Assembly: GCF_025808395.1 (NCBI RefSeq)
Contig: NZ_CP075524.1
Location: 558,001 to 622,000 of the forward strand
Reading direction: 5' to 3'
Length of the DNA stretch: 64,000 bases
Source: Microcella sp.
GTDB lineage: Bacteria > Actinomycetota > Actinomycetes > Actinomycetales > Microbacteriaceae
The translations under genes were made by a program, and so were the position numbers. The notes beneath the pieces are model-generated. The model was not told the DNA's origin. It ran no database searches and saw nothing but the letters and a program-made list of their open reading frames with translations. Positions 45,122 to 53,645 of this stretch are shown in pieces; position 1 is the first letter of the stretch; every line of letters starts with the position of its first letter.

Positions 45122-45208
45122 TGACGGCGGGCCTCGGCTGAGCATCCGCTCGTCGACCGGCGCTCCTTCAGCGCCACGCCATAGACCTCCCTGAAAGGCT
45201 TCACTCTC

Positions 45209-45604
45209 ATGGATCCGTTGACGCTTGTCATGCTGGGCGTTCTCGCCCTGCTGATCTTCTTCATGTTCCGCAACTCGCGCAAGCGCAAGGCAGACCTCGA
45301 GCTGCTGCAGCAGAAGATGGTGCCGGGCGCTGAGGTCATGACCAACTTCGGGCTCTTCGGCACGCTCGTCGACATCGACGACGAGCAGAACGTGGCCACG
45401 ATCGAGACCAGCCCGGGCAGCACAGTGCGCGTGCACCGCCAGACCCTCGCGCGCGTCGTCGAAGATGAGCCGTTCGAGAGCGACGACGCGGCAGTCGAGA
45501 TGACTGAAGACGACGCGCCTGCCGTGAGCGAGCCGACGCTCAACGAGTCGAGCCTCGACGCGCCCCCCGCGAAGCCGAAGCGCACCAAGAAGACCGAGAG
45601 CTAG
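45209..45604 (+). CDS. yajC: Preprotein translocase subunit YajC
   Basis: The 131-residue protein has one N-terminal transmembrane helix (residues ~3-20), then FRNSRKRKADLELLQQKMVPGAEVMTNFGLFGTLVDID, the YajC core. A long acidic/basic tail ends KPKRTKKTES. YajC associates with SecDF and helps protein export. A hairpin separates it from secD. Confidence 0.92.
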   Translation: MDPLTLVMLGVLALLIFFMFRNSRKRKADLELLQQKMVPGAEVMTNFGLFGTLVDIDDEQNVATIETSPGSTVRVHRQTLARVVEDEPFESDDAAVEMTEDDAPAVSEPTLNESSLDAPPAKPKRTKKTES

Positions 45605-45623
45605 ACCCTCACCAGATTCTGCG

Positions 45624-45652
45624 CAGGGCACGTTGCTGACAGTCGTGCCCTG
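45624..45652 (+). terminator. Hairpin between yajC and secD
   Basis: CAGGGCACG (45624-45632) pairs perfectly with CGTGCCCTG (45644-45652) around an 11-base loop, 20 bases after the yajC stop and 20 before the secD start. It may terminate or attenuate transcription. Confidence 0.5.
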
Positions 45653-45672
45653 ACACCCCCGTGAAGAAATGA

Positions 45673-47439
45673 GTGCCCGAGGTGGCGAGAAGCACAACTG
45701 AGCGCAAAGCCATTCGATCGTTGGTCTGGCTGCTGGTGATCATCGTGGCGTTGATCGCCGCCAACGGTGCCAGCGTGCTCTTCAACAACGGTCAATGGAC
45801 CCCGAAGCTCGCCCTCGACCTCGAGGGCGGCACGCAGATCGTCTTGAGCCCGCAGATCGCCAGCGGCGAGTCGGTGTCGCAAGAGCAGCTCGATCAAGCG
45901 GTGGCGATCATCCGTCAGCGCGTCGACGCCGGTGGCGTCAGCGAGGCCGAGATCAACACCCAGGGCGGCCAGAACATCGTCGTCTCGATTCCGGGTACCC
46001 CCGATGACGAGACGCTCGCGCGCATCCAGAGCTCGGCGAAACTCGAGTTCAGGGCGGTGCTCACCGCCGATCTGGCGTCGAACACGACGGCGGGGCAGAG
46101 CCCGACCGACGACGCAGAGGGAGACGCCGCCGACGGTGAAGCAGTCGACACCGACACTGACACCGCCCCAGAGCCAGACGCCGAGCCGACCGAGGCCCCG
46201 GCTCCGACGGCGACGCCGACCAACGCGAGCGACCTGGCCTGGATCACGCCCGAGCTGCAAGAGCTGTTCGCATCGTTCGATTGCGCGAGCCTCGACGTCG
46301 TCGGCGCGAACGTGGCACCCGTCGACGAGCCCCTCGTGACGTGCGAGCAAGACTCGTCGGTCAAGTACATTCTCGGCCCCGTCGAAGTGGCGGGCGAGCG
46401 CATCGTCGACGCACGATCGGGGCTTATCGCCTCGTCGACGGGCGTCACCACCAACGAGTGGGGCGTGTTCATCGAGTTCGACGGCACGGGCACCCAGCAG
46501 TTCCGCACAGTGACCGAGCGGCTCGTCACGCTGAGCGGAGTGCAGAACCAGTTCGCCATCGTGCTCGACGGCCGCGTCATCAGCGCACCGCGCACGATCA
46601 GCGCCATCACCGACGGCCGCCCGCAGATCAGCGGCAGCTTTACCGAAGAGACTGCGCGCATTCTTGCTGATCAGCTCAAGTTCGGTGCTCTGCCCATCGG
46701 CTTCGAGGTGCAGTCGAGCGAGAACATCTCGGCCACCCTCGGTGTCTCGCAACTGCAAAGCGGCATCATCGCGGGCATCATCGGCCTGGTGCTCGTGGCG
46801 CTCTACGGGTTCTTCCAGTATCGAGCGCTCGGCGGCGTCATCATCGCGTCGCTCATCGTCGCAGGCGTCGTGACCTACCTCATCATCACCTACCTCTCGA
46901 ACCAGCAGGGCCTGCGCCTCTCGCTCGCGGGCGTCGCGGCCCTCGTGATCTCGATCGGCGTCATCGCCGACTCGTTCATCGTCTACTTCGAGCGAATACG
47001 TGATGAGCTTCGAGACGGCCGCAGCGTCGATGGCGCGGTGGAGGCCGGTTGGAAGCGCGCGTTCCGCACCATCCTCATCTCTGACGTCATCAACTTCATC
47101 GCCGCAGTCGTGCTATTCCTGCTCGCGGTGGGCAACGTTCGCGGGTTCGCCTTCATGCTGGGTGTCACTACGATCGTCGACCTCATCGTTGTCGTGCTCT
47201 TCACCTACCCGATGATGCAGCTTCTCGGGCGCACCCAGTTCTTCGGCGGCGGTCACCGGCTCAGCGGCCTTGACCCCAAGGCGCTCGGGGCTGTCTACCG
47301 CGGTCGCGCGCAGTTCAGGGCTCCGGTCGGGGTGTCTACAGTCAAGGTCGCGAGTAGCAGCCGAGAGGCGCAACGTCGGCAGACGATTGCCGAGCGCAAG
47401 GCCGCCGAAGCGCGCGGCGACGGGAAGGACGAGCGATGA
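45673..47439 (+). CDS. secD: Protein translocase subunit SecD
   Basis: The 588-residue RND-type subunit uses the proton gradient to help pull exported proteins through SecYEG. Helix 1 (residues ~15-35) is followed by LALDLEGGTQIVL and a large periplasmic domain. A low-complexity insert of about 45 residues rich in Asp, Glu, Ala, Thr and Pro occupies roughly 140-185. Five C-terminal helices include LRLSLAGVAALVISIGVIADSFIVYFERIRDE. The start is GTG 45673 or GTG 45682; the first is taken. The ATG of secF overlaps its stop. Confidence 0.93.
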   Translation: MPEVARSTTERKAIRSLVWLLVIIVALIAANGASVLFNNGQWTPKLALDLEGGTQIVLSPQIASGESVSQEQLDQAVAIIRQRVDAGGVSEAEINTQGGQNIVVSIPGTPDDETLARIQSSAKLEFRAVLTADLASNTTAGQSPTDDAEGDAADGEAVDTDTDTAPEPDAEPTEAPAPTATPTNASDLAWITPELQELFASFDCASLDVVGANVAPVDEPLVTCEQDSSVKYILGPVEVAGERIVDARSGLIASSTGVTTNEWGVFIEFDGTGTQQFRTVTERLVTLSGVQNQFAIVLDGRVISAPRTISAITDGRPQISGSFTEETARILADQLKFGALPIGFEVQSSENISATLGVSQLQSGIIAGIIGLVLVALYGFFQYRALGGVIIASLIVAGVVTYLIITYLSNQQGLRLSLAGVAALVISIGVIADSFIVYFERIRDELRDGRSVDGAVEAGWKRAFRTILISDVINFIAAVVLFLLAVGNVRGFAFMLGVTTIVDLIVVVLFTYPMMQLLGRTQFFGGGHRLSGLDPKALGAVYRGRAQFRAPVGVSTVKVASSSREAQRRQTIAERKAAEARGDGKDER

Positions 47440-48446
47440 GCCGGTTCACGCAGCTTGGTAACGACCTCTACACGGGGGCGCGCTCGTTCGACTTCGTCGG
47501 AAAGCGGCGGCTCTGGTACGTCATCGCCGCGGTCTTTGTGATCGTCTCCATCGGGTTCACCGTGCTGCGGGGCGGTTTCGTCTTCGGCATTGAGTTCCGC
47601 GGCGGGTCTGAGTTCCGCGTACAAGGTACTTCGGCCGTCGAAGAAGGCAACGCCGCCGCGACCGCGATCGCGATCGACGCGGTCAACACCGTCGTTGCTG
47701 GGTCGAACCCCCGTGTCTCGATCGTCGGCGGCGACTCGGTGCGTGTGCAGACCGAGCAACTGACGCCGTCAGAAACCGACGACGTTCGCCGTGCGTTGGC
47801 CCAGGCCTACGCGGTGAGCGAGTCTGAAGTCAGCTCGTCGTTCATCGGTGCCACCTGGGGCGCCGACATCACGAGATCGGCCTTGCTCGCGCTCGTCGTG
47901 TTTCTCGTGCTTGCCAGCCTCGTCATGGCCATCTATTTCCGCACCTGGAAGATGGCGGCCGCGGCGATCGTCGCACTCTTCCACGACCTGATCGTCACCA
48001 CGGGCGTCTACGGGGTGCTCGGCCTCGAGATCACGCCTGCTGCGGTGATTGGCTTCCTCACGATTCTCGGGTACTCGCTCTACGACACCGTGGTCGTCTT
48101 CGACAAGGTGCGAGAGAACACGAGTGAAGACGGCGTCGAATCTCGCCGAACCTTCGCGCAGTCGGTCAACCTCGCCGTCAACCAGACTCTCGTGCGCTCG
48201 ATCAACACGTCGATCGTCGCCGTGCTGCCGACCGCGTCGATTCTGTTCATCGGCTCGGTGCTGCTCGGGGCTGGTACTTTGCGCGACATCGCGCTCGCCC
48301 TGTTCATCGGCACGCTCGTGGGCACGTACTCGTCGATCTTCTTGGCAGCGCCGTTCTACGTGCACTTGCGAGCGAACGAGCCAGAGGTCAAGAAGCAGGG
48401 GTCACGACCGCGCGTGGTGCGCACCGAATCGGGTGCCGTTCGCTAG
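47436..48446 (+). CDS. secF: Protein translocase subunit SecF
   Basis: The 336-residue partner of SecD has helix 1 followed by FGIEFRGGSEFRV (the D/E-GG-type motif), a periplasmic domain and five helices with FLTILGYSLYDTVVVFDKVREN and the LVRSINTSIVAVLPTASILFIG stretch. ATGA overlap with secD indicates joint translation. Confidence 0.94.
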   Translation: MSRFTQLGNDLYTGARSFDFVGKRRLWYVIAAVFVIVSIGFTVLRGGFVFGIEFRGGSEFRVQGTSAVEEGNAAATAIAIDAVNTVVAGSNPRVSIVGGDSVRVQTEQLTPSETDDVRRALAQAYAVSESEVSSSFIGATWGADITRSALLALVVFLVLASLVMAIYFRTWKMAAAAIVALFHDLIVTTGVYGVLGLEITPAAVIGFLTILGYSLYDTVVVFDKVRENTSEDGVESRRTFAQSVNLAVNQTLVRSINTSIVAVLPTASILFIGSVLLGAGTLRDIALALFIGTLVGTYSSIFLAAPFYVHLRANEPEVKKQGSRPRVVRTESGAVR

Positions 48447-48481
48447 CCGCCAGCACGTCAGGCCTCGCAGACTCCGGGCCG

Positions 48482-48487
48482 TAGAAT
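48482..48487 (+). promoter_or_regulatory. -10 box of the rel gene
   Basis: TAGAAT lies 18 bases before the ATG, leaving a ~12-base leader that holds GGAGGC. Confidence 0.5.
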
Positions 48488-48505
48488 CGAGCCGGAGGCG
48501 CGCGC

Positions 48506-50761
48506 ATGACTGACACCACGCAACAGAGCGGGGCTCCGTTGCGCGCGCTGCTGCCGCGCATCTTCTCGCGCGCCCAGCCGGCGGGCGCGCTCGAGCACTT
48601 GCTGCGCACCGTGCGCGCAGAGCATCCCAAGGCCGATATCGCCCTCATCGAGCGCGCCTACCAGGTGGCCGAAGCGGCGCACGAGGGGCAGACCCGCAAG
48701 AGCGGCGAGCCCTACATCACCCACCCGCTCGCTGTCGCCCAGATTCTCGCCGACCTCGGCATCGGGCCCAAGACGATCGCCGCGGCGTTGCTGCACGACA
48801 CGGTCGAAGACACCGACTACAGCCTCGACAAGCTGCGCAGCGACTTCGGCGATGAGATCGCCATGCTCGTCGACGGCGTCACCAAGCTCGACAAGGTCAA
48901 GTACGGCGACAGCGCGCAGTCAGAGACGGTGCGCAAGATGATCGTGGCGATGTCGAAAGACATCAGAGTGCTCATCGTCAAACTCGCCGACCGTCTGCAC
49001 AACGCGCGCACGTGGGGCTTCGTGCCCGCAGAGTCGGCGCAGCGCAAGGCCCAAGAGACTCTCGACATCTATGCCCCGCTGGCGCATCGGCTGGGCATTC
49101 AGAGCATCAAATGGGAGCTCGAAGACCTCTCGTTCGCCGTGCTGCACCCCAAGATCTACGTCGAGATCGAGAACCTCGTGAAGAATCGCACACCAGAGCG
49201 AGAAGCCTTCGTGCAGCAGGTGATCGATGCCGTCAAAGATGATCTGCGGCAGGCGAAGATCAAGGGCGAGGTGAAGGGTCGGCCGAAGCAGTACTTCTCG
49301 ATCTACCAGAAGATGGTGCACCGCGGTCGAGACTTCGATGAGATCTACGACCTGACAGGGGTGCGCATTCTGGTGGGCTCGATTCGAGACTGCTATGCGG
49401 TGCTCGGGGCCGTGCACGCTCGCTGGAACCCGATGCCGGGCCGCTTCAAAGATTACATAGCGACGCCGAAGTTCAATCTGTACCAGTCGCTGCACACCAC
49501 GGTCTTCGGCCCCGGTGGCCGCCCGGTCGAGCTGCAGATCCGCACTCGAGAGATGCACCAGCGAGCCGAGTTCGGTGTCGCCGCGCACTGGAAGTACAAA
49601 GAGCGCACAGCCGGCGCGGCGAAGGGTTCGGGTGCGATCGAGCGATCTGACACCGACATGGCCTGGCTCGCCCACATCTCTGACTGGCAGGCAGAGACGA
49701 GCGACCCGACAGAGTTTCTCGACAACCTGCGGTACGAGATCGGCGCGAAAGAGGTCTACGTCTTCACGCCCCAGGGCAAGGTCATCGGTCTGCCCGCCGG
49801 AGCGACCCCGGTCGACTTCGCATACGCCGTGCACACCGAGGTGGGGCACCGAACGATGGGCGCCAAGGTCAACGGCAGGCTCGTGCCGCTCGAGACCGCC
49901 CTCAACAGCGGCGACTCGGTCGAGGTCTTCACGTCGAAGAACCCCGACGCGGGGCCCAGCCAAGACTGGCTGAACTTCGTCACGAGCACGCGCGCTCGTT
50001 CGAAAATTCGCCAGTGGTTCACGAAAGAGCGGCGCGATGAAGCCGTCGAGCAGGGCAAGGACGCCATCGCGCGCGCGATGCGCAAGCAGAACCTTCCGCT
50101 GCAACGTCTGCTATCGCAAGACTCGGTCGGGCAAGTGGCATCGCAATTGCGCTATGAGACGGTCGAGGCGCTCTATGCCGCGGTCGGCGAGGGCCATGTG
50201 TCGACGCAATCGGTGATCGAGAAGATCGTCGCGACGCTGCATCTCGATGCCGAGTCTGACGACGAGCCGTTCACGGTTCCGACGCGAGGCAGAACCCCCG
50301 TGCGGTCGAGCGATTCGGGGGTGCTGGTGCGCGGCGCGCCCGACATTCTGGTGAAGCTCGCGAAGTGCTGCACTCCCGTTCCCGGTGACGAGATCGTCGG
50401 CTTCGTGACACGCGGGCAGGGGGTGAGCGTGCACCGCGGCGACTGCGGCAACGTGCAAGGCCTGCTCGCCGAGCCCGAGCGCATGATCGACGTCGAGTGG
50501 GCGCCCACGACGAAGAGCGTGTTCCTGGTGCAGATACAGGTCGAGGCTCTCGACCGCAGCGGCCTCTTGTCTGACGTCACGCGCGTGCTGTCAGAGCACC
50601 ATGTGAACATTCTGTCGGCGAGCGTCAACACCTCGAGAGATCGACTCGCGCTGAGCCGATTCGTCTTCGAGATGGGTGACACCACGCACCTCGATCGTGT
50701 GCTCAACGCGGTGCGCCGCATCGACGCGGTCTACGACGTGTACCGGGTCAGCAACGGCTGA
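48506..50761 (+). CDS. rel: Bifunctional (p)ppGpp synthetase/hydrolase (RelA/SpoT homologue)
   Basis: The 751-residue stringent-response enzyme makes and degrades (p)ppGpp. The HD hydrolase domain is intact (SGEPYITHPLAVAQILADLG; ALLHDTVEDTDYSL). The synthetase domain has YDLTGVRILV and GRFKDYIATPKFNLYQSLHTTV. TGS (VFTPQGKVIGLPAGATPVDFAYAVHTEVGHR) and a C-terminal ACT domain follow. Both activities look competent. It follows secDF, the common actinobacterial order. Its last 14 bases overlap the convergent AbiEi-like gene. Confidence 0.95.
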   Translation: MTDTTQQSGAPLRALLPRIFSRAQPAGALEHLLRTVRAEHPKADIALIERAYQVAEAAHEGQTRKSGEPYITHPLAVAQILADLGIGPKTIAAALLHDTVEDTDYSLDKLRSDFGDEIAMLVDGVTKLDKVKYGDSAQSETVRKMIVAMSKDIRVLIVKLADRLHNARTWGFVPAESAQRKAQETLDIYAPLAHRLGIQSIKWELEDLSFAVLHPKIYVEIENLVKNRTPEREAFVQQVIDAVKDDLRQAKIKGEVKGRPKQYFSIYQKMVHRGRDFDEIYDLTGVRILVGSIRDCYAVLGAVHARWNPMPGRFKDYIATPKFNLYQSLHTTVFGPGGRPVELQIRTREMHQRAEFGVAAHWKYKERTAGAAKGSGAIERSDTDMAWLAHISDWQAETSDPTEFLDNLRYEIGAKEVYVFTPQGKVIGLPAGATPVDFAYAVHTEVGHRTMGAKVNGRLVPLETALNSGDSVEVFTSKNPDAGPSQDWLNFVTSTRARSKIRQWFTKERRDEAVEQGKDAIARAMRKQNLPLQRLLSQDSVGQVASQLRYETVEALYAAVGEGHVSTQSVIEKIVATLHLDAESDDEPFTVPTRGRTPVRSSDSGVLVRGAPDILVKLAKCCTPVPGDEIVGFVTRGQGVSVHRGDCGNVQGLLAEPERMIDVEWAPTTKSVFLVQIQVEALDRSGLLSDVTRVLSEHHVNILSASVNTSRDRLALSRFVFEMGDTTHLDRVLNAVRRIDAVYDVYRVSNG

Positions 50762-51341
50762 GGGCAAGCCCGACGCGACGCCGGGCCCGTGCGATGTGCG
50801 ACACGCTGCGGCTGCGCTCGAGCGCGCCGCGCAGTTCTGCCTCGCCCACGCCGTTGGTGCTGAGAGCGGTCGCGATGATGTCGACGACCGCGTCGTCGGC
50901 ATCGAGCCGTGCAAGATCGACGACGGTGCGCAGCGGGGTGGTCACCCGAACCCCGCCCAGCTGCGCCACCTCGTCGACCCGGATGACGACTTCGCGAGTC
51001 GCCTGCAGCCGACGCGCCGTCGACGGCAGACGTGCCGCGATCGAGACGCAGGTCGACACGGTGCGGCACTCTGGCAGCCACCCCCAGACCCACGCAGCGG
51101 TGCGCTCGCTGACGATGGCGCGCGAGTCGTGCAGCGCTGGCGCGAGCGATGCCGCGCGCGCGAGCGTCGAGTCGGGCAGATCGATGAACTGGAATGCAGC
51201 GCCGATGGCCACCAGCTCGCCGTCGAGCCTCGCCGAGCTCAACTCGGCAGCGGTCAACAACCGATCGGCGTGCACCACAGGGCTCAAGCGGCTTCTCACG
51301 CCCAGCAGTGTGCACGCTCGCGGCGGCGCGAGGGGCGCCAT
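50748..51341 (-). CDS. AbiEi antitoxin-like protein, orphan
   Basis: The 197-residue protein has the layout of AbiEi-type/DUF559-associated proteins: a short N-terminal winged-helix-like part (LLTAAELSSARLDGELVAIG), RTAAWVWGWLP near residue 95 and GGVRVTTPLRTVVDLARLDADDA near 140. In type IV systems AbiEi represses an AbiEii nucleotidyltransferase toxin. No such toxin is present on either side, so its role is open. The ATG at 51341 lies 6 bases after a CAAAAT box. The C-terminus lacks the DUF559 nuclease-like domain that many relatives carry. Confidence 0.6.
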   Translation of the reverse strand: MAPLAPPRACTLLGVRSRLSPVVHADRLLTAAELSSARLDGELVAIGAAFQFIDLPDSTLARAASLAPALHDSRAIVSERTAAWVWGWLPECRTVSTCVSIAARLPSTARRLQATREVVIRVDEVAQLGGVRVTTPLRTVVDLARLDADDAVVDIIATALSTNGVGEAELRGALERSRSVSHIARARRRVGLALSRC

Positions 51342-51399
51342 CTGCGAATTTTGTGGAGAGTGCGCGGTGCGGGGTGAGCGGCAGCGCCCGCGCCGAGTA

Positions 51400-52641
51400 T
51401 CAGCGCTTGTCGCTGTCGACCGCACTGAGCCAGGTGCGGCGAGCCTCGAGCGCCTCGGTCACCTCGGCGATGCGAGCGGTGTCGCCCGCAGCCGTGGCGG
51501 CGGCGAGTTCGGCTTCGAGGTCAGCGATCGCACGTTCGAGTTGAGCGGCAAGCCCTTCTGAGCGAGCCTTCTTCTCGGGGTCAGACCGGTTCCAGTGCTC
51601 TTCTTCGAGCTTCTTCACCGCGGTCTCGATCGCGCGGAGCCGGTCTTCCACCGTCTTGACCTGGTCGCGGGGCACCTTGCCGATCGCATCCCACCGCTTC
51701 TGAATGCCGGTGAGGGTGCGACGGGCGGCGACGCGGTCGGTCGCCTTCAGCAGCGGAGCCGCCTCGTCGAGAATCGCGAGCTTGGCGGCGAGGTTCTCGG
51801 CGAACTCCTCGTTCTCTCGAGCGTCGATCTCGGCCTTCGCCGCATAGAGCACGTCGCCCGCGGCCTTGAAGTCGGCCCACAGAGCGTCATCGACCTTCTT
51901 GCCGGCGCGACCCGCGAGCTTCCATTCGTCGAGCAGCCGACGGTATGCCGGAATGCCCGCTGTGCCTTGCGAGGCGAGCGCGGTGGCCTTGGCGATGAGC
52001 TCTTGCTTGCGGCTGCGGGCCTCTTTGTGCTCAGAGTCGAGCCCGGCGAAGAAGGCGCGTCGGTGAGTCTCGACGGTGGTGCGGGCAGCTCGAAAACGCT
52101 TCCACAGCTCGTCGCCCTGCTTTTTGGGCAGGCGCGGCCCGTTCTGCTGGTGGTCTTTCCAGCGTGCGAACAGCTCGTCGAGCGACGCCGAGACCTGCTT
52201 CCACTGCACAGACTGGGGGTCTTTGGCGGCGAGCGCCTCGGCGGCCTCGACGAGCGCGGTGCGTTCGGCGACCGCCGCGTCGACTGCGGCCGCGGCTTCG
52301 GCCTTCTGCTCTTCGGTGAGCTTCTCGACCGTCTCGGTGAGCGCGCTGACGCGCACGCGAAGCGACTCGAGGTCGCCCACCGCGGCCGGCTCGTCGAGCG
52401 CGCCCGTCAGCGAGGCGACCGTCTTGGCCACATCGGCCGCCGGTGCTCCGGCCTTGGCGCGCTGCTCGAGCAGCCGAACCTGACCCTCGAGCTCGGTGAA
52501 CTTGCGGGTGAAGTACGCGAGGGCTTCGTCGGCGGTGCCGTCAGGAAACTGGCCGACGGCGCGCTCGACGCCGCGATCGGTGACGAACACTGTTCCGGTC
52601 TCGTCGACTCGACCCCACGATGCACTGTCGTTCACTGCCAC
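51400..52641 (-). CDS. DUF349 domain protein (coiled-coil)
   Basis: The 413-residue protein is made mostly of long charged helices with repeated DUF349 units, recognisable by WKxxxxxGKxxD(E)xLWxxF patterns such as WKLAGRAGKKVDDALWADFKA and WDAIGKVPRDQVKTVEDRLRAIE. Coiled coils are likely through residues 55-400. The function is unknown; the family is common in actinobacteria next to rel and a cyclophilin, as here. Confidence 0.87.
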   Translation of the reverse strand: MAVNDSASWGRVDETGTVFVTDRGVERAVGQFPDGTADEALAYFTRKFTELEGQVRLLEQRAKAGAPAADVAKTVASLTGALDEPAAVGDLESLRVRVSALTETVEKLTEEQKAEAAAAVDAAVAERTALVEAAEALAAKDPQSVQWKQVSASLDELFARWKDHQQNGPRLPKKQGDELWKRFRAARTTVETHRRAFFAGLDSEHKEARSRKQELIAKATALASQGTAGIPAYRRLLDEWKLAGRAGKKVDDALWADFKAAGDVLYAAKAEIDARENEEFAENLAAKLAILDEAAPLLKATDRVAARRTLTGIQKRWDAIGKVPRDQVKTVEDRLRAIETAVKKLEEEHWNRSDPEKKARSEGLAAQLERAIADLEAELAAATAAGDTARIAEVTEALEARRTWLSAVDSDKR

Positions 52642-52752
52642 GAGTTCTTCATCCCTTGTCGATGCGCTCGCACGATGGCCGTCCGGGCGGTTTTTCAGCG
52701 TAGTGCACGTGCTCGCGCCCTGGTGGCGCGGTCGTGCTCGCCTGACCGATCG

Positions 52753-53523
52753 CTATTGGATCGTGACCCCTGTGATCACGGTCGCCACGGCAGGGGGGCC
52801 GTCGGGGGCTCCATTCGCGGCGCCCTCAGCGATGACCTGCTCGAGCAGGGCATCCAGCCCGCCGGTGACGCGCCCCATGATGGTGTACCCGCCGGCGGCG
52901 TCAGACGGAATCGCCGAGTCGGCGTAGACGATGAAGAACTGGCTGCCCATGCTCGCGCCGTCGCCGCCCTGACGCGCCATCGCGATGACGCCCTCGGTGT
53001 AGATGTCGTCGAGCGGGGGGTTCTCGATCGGGCCGAATCGCCAGTCTGGGCCGCCAGTGCCATCGCCGTTGGGGTCGCCGCACTGCAGCACGAAGATGCC
53101 CTCTGTGGTGAGTCGGTGGCAGCTGAGGCCGTCGTAGAAGCCGCTCTGCACGAGCGTGACGAACGACGCGACCGCTTGCGGGGCAGCGAGCCCGTCGAGT
53201 TCGTAGTCGAGCTCGATGGCGTCGTTGATCGTCACGGTGCCCGCCCAGGTGCGAAACTCGCTCAGAGCGGGTGCCGGCGCCGCCACGGGTTCGACGGTGG
53301 GTTCGGGGCTCGCTGAGGCGACAGGTTCAGGTGCACCGGGGCCGGCGGTGAAGTAGACGACCTGCGCGGTCGCCGCCAGTGCGCCGACGACGACGAGGGC
53401 GAGCACGGCGATCACGTTGTCGCGTCGGCGACGCCGAATCTTCGTCTCGTGCACGGTCTGTCGCGCCTGATAGCGGCGAAGTCGCTCCTGCGCTTCACGA
53501 TCTCGGCCGGGTGCGGCTGCCAC
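52753..53523 (-). CDS. Membrane-anchored cyclophilin-type peptidyl-prolyl isomerase
   Basis: The 256-residue protein has a basic cytoplasmic N-terminus (residues 1-36), a transmembrane helix (~37-60), a Pro/Ala/Glu-rich linker, and an extracytoplasmic cyclophilin domain from ~85. Domain motifs are FVTLVQSGFYDGLSCHRL, FVLQCGDPNGDGTGGP, GVIAMARQGGDGASMGSQFFIVYAD and YTIMGRVTGGLD. It probably helps fold exported proteins. The GTG start follows GGAGGA, with a TAGAGT -10 box about 52 bases upstream. Confidence 0.9.
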   Translation of the reverse strand: MAAAPGRDREAQERLRRYQARQTVHETKIRRRRRDNVIAVLALVVVGALAATAQVVYFTAGPGAPEPVASASPEPTVEPVAAPAPALSEFRTWAGTVTINDAIELDYELDGLAAPQAVASFVTLVQSGFYDGLSCHRLTTEGIFVLQCGDPNGDGTGGPDWRFGPIENPPLDDIYTEGVIAMARQGGDGASMGSQFFIVYADSAIPSDAAGGYTIMGRVTGGLDALLEQVIAEGAANGAPDGPPAVATVITGVTIQ

Positions 53524-53574
53524 TGCTCCTCCATTCGGCGCTGCGCGGTCTGAGTGCGGCCGGCGCCGCAGTGA

Positions 53575-53580
53575 ACTCTA
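53575..53580 (-). promoter_or_regulatory. -10 box of the cyclophilin gene
   Basis: TAGAGT on the minus strand predicts a leader of about 45 bases that carries GGAGGA before the GTG. Confidence 0.4.
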
Positions 53581-53633
53581 GTCGAGGGCGCCGTCGCCTC
53601 GCGCGGGCACACCGGCCAGTCGGTGCCGGCGAC

Positions 53634-53639
53634 TAGCAT
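53634..53639 (+). promoter_or_regulatory. -10 box of rarA (leaderless)
   Basis: TAGCAT is followed by 6 bases and the ATG at 53646. Confidence 0.5.
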
Positions 53640-53645
53640 CGCACC

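Noticed and set aside
45669..45701. Eleven-codon ATG ORF at the start of secD
   Set aside because: It has no convincing ribosome-binding site and ends inside secD without a stop/start overlap, unlike the mrpA and hydrolase leader ORFs.
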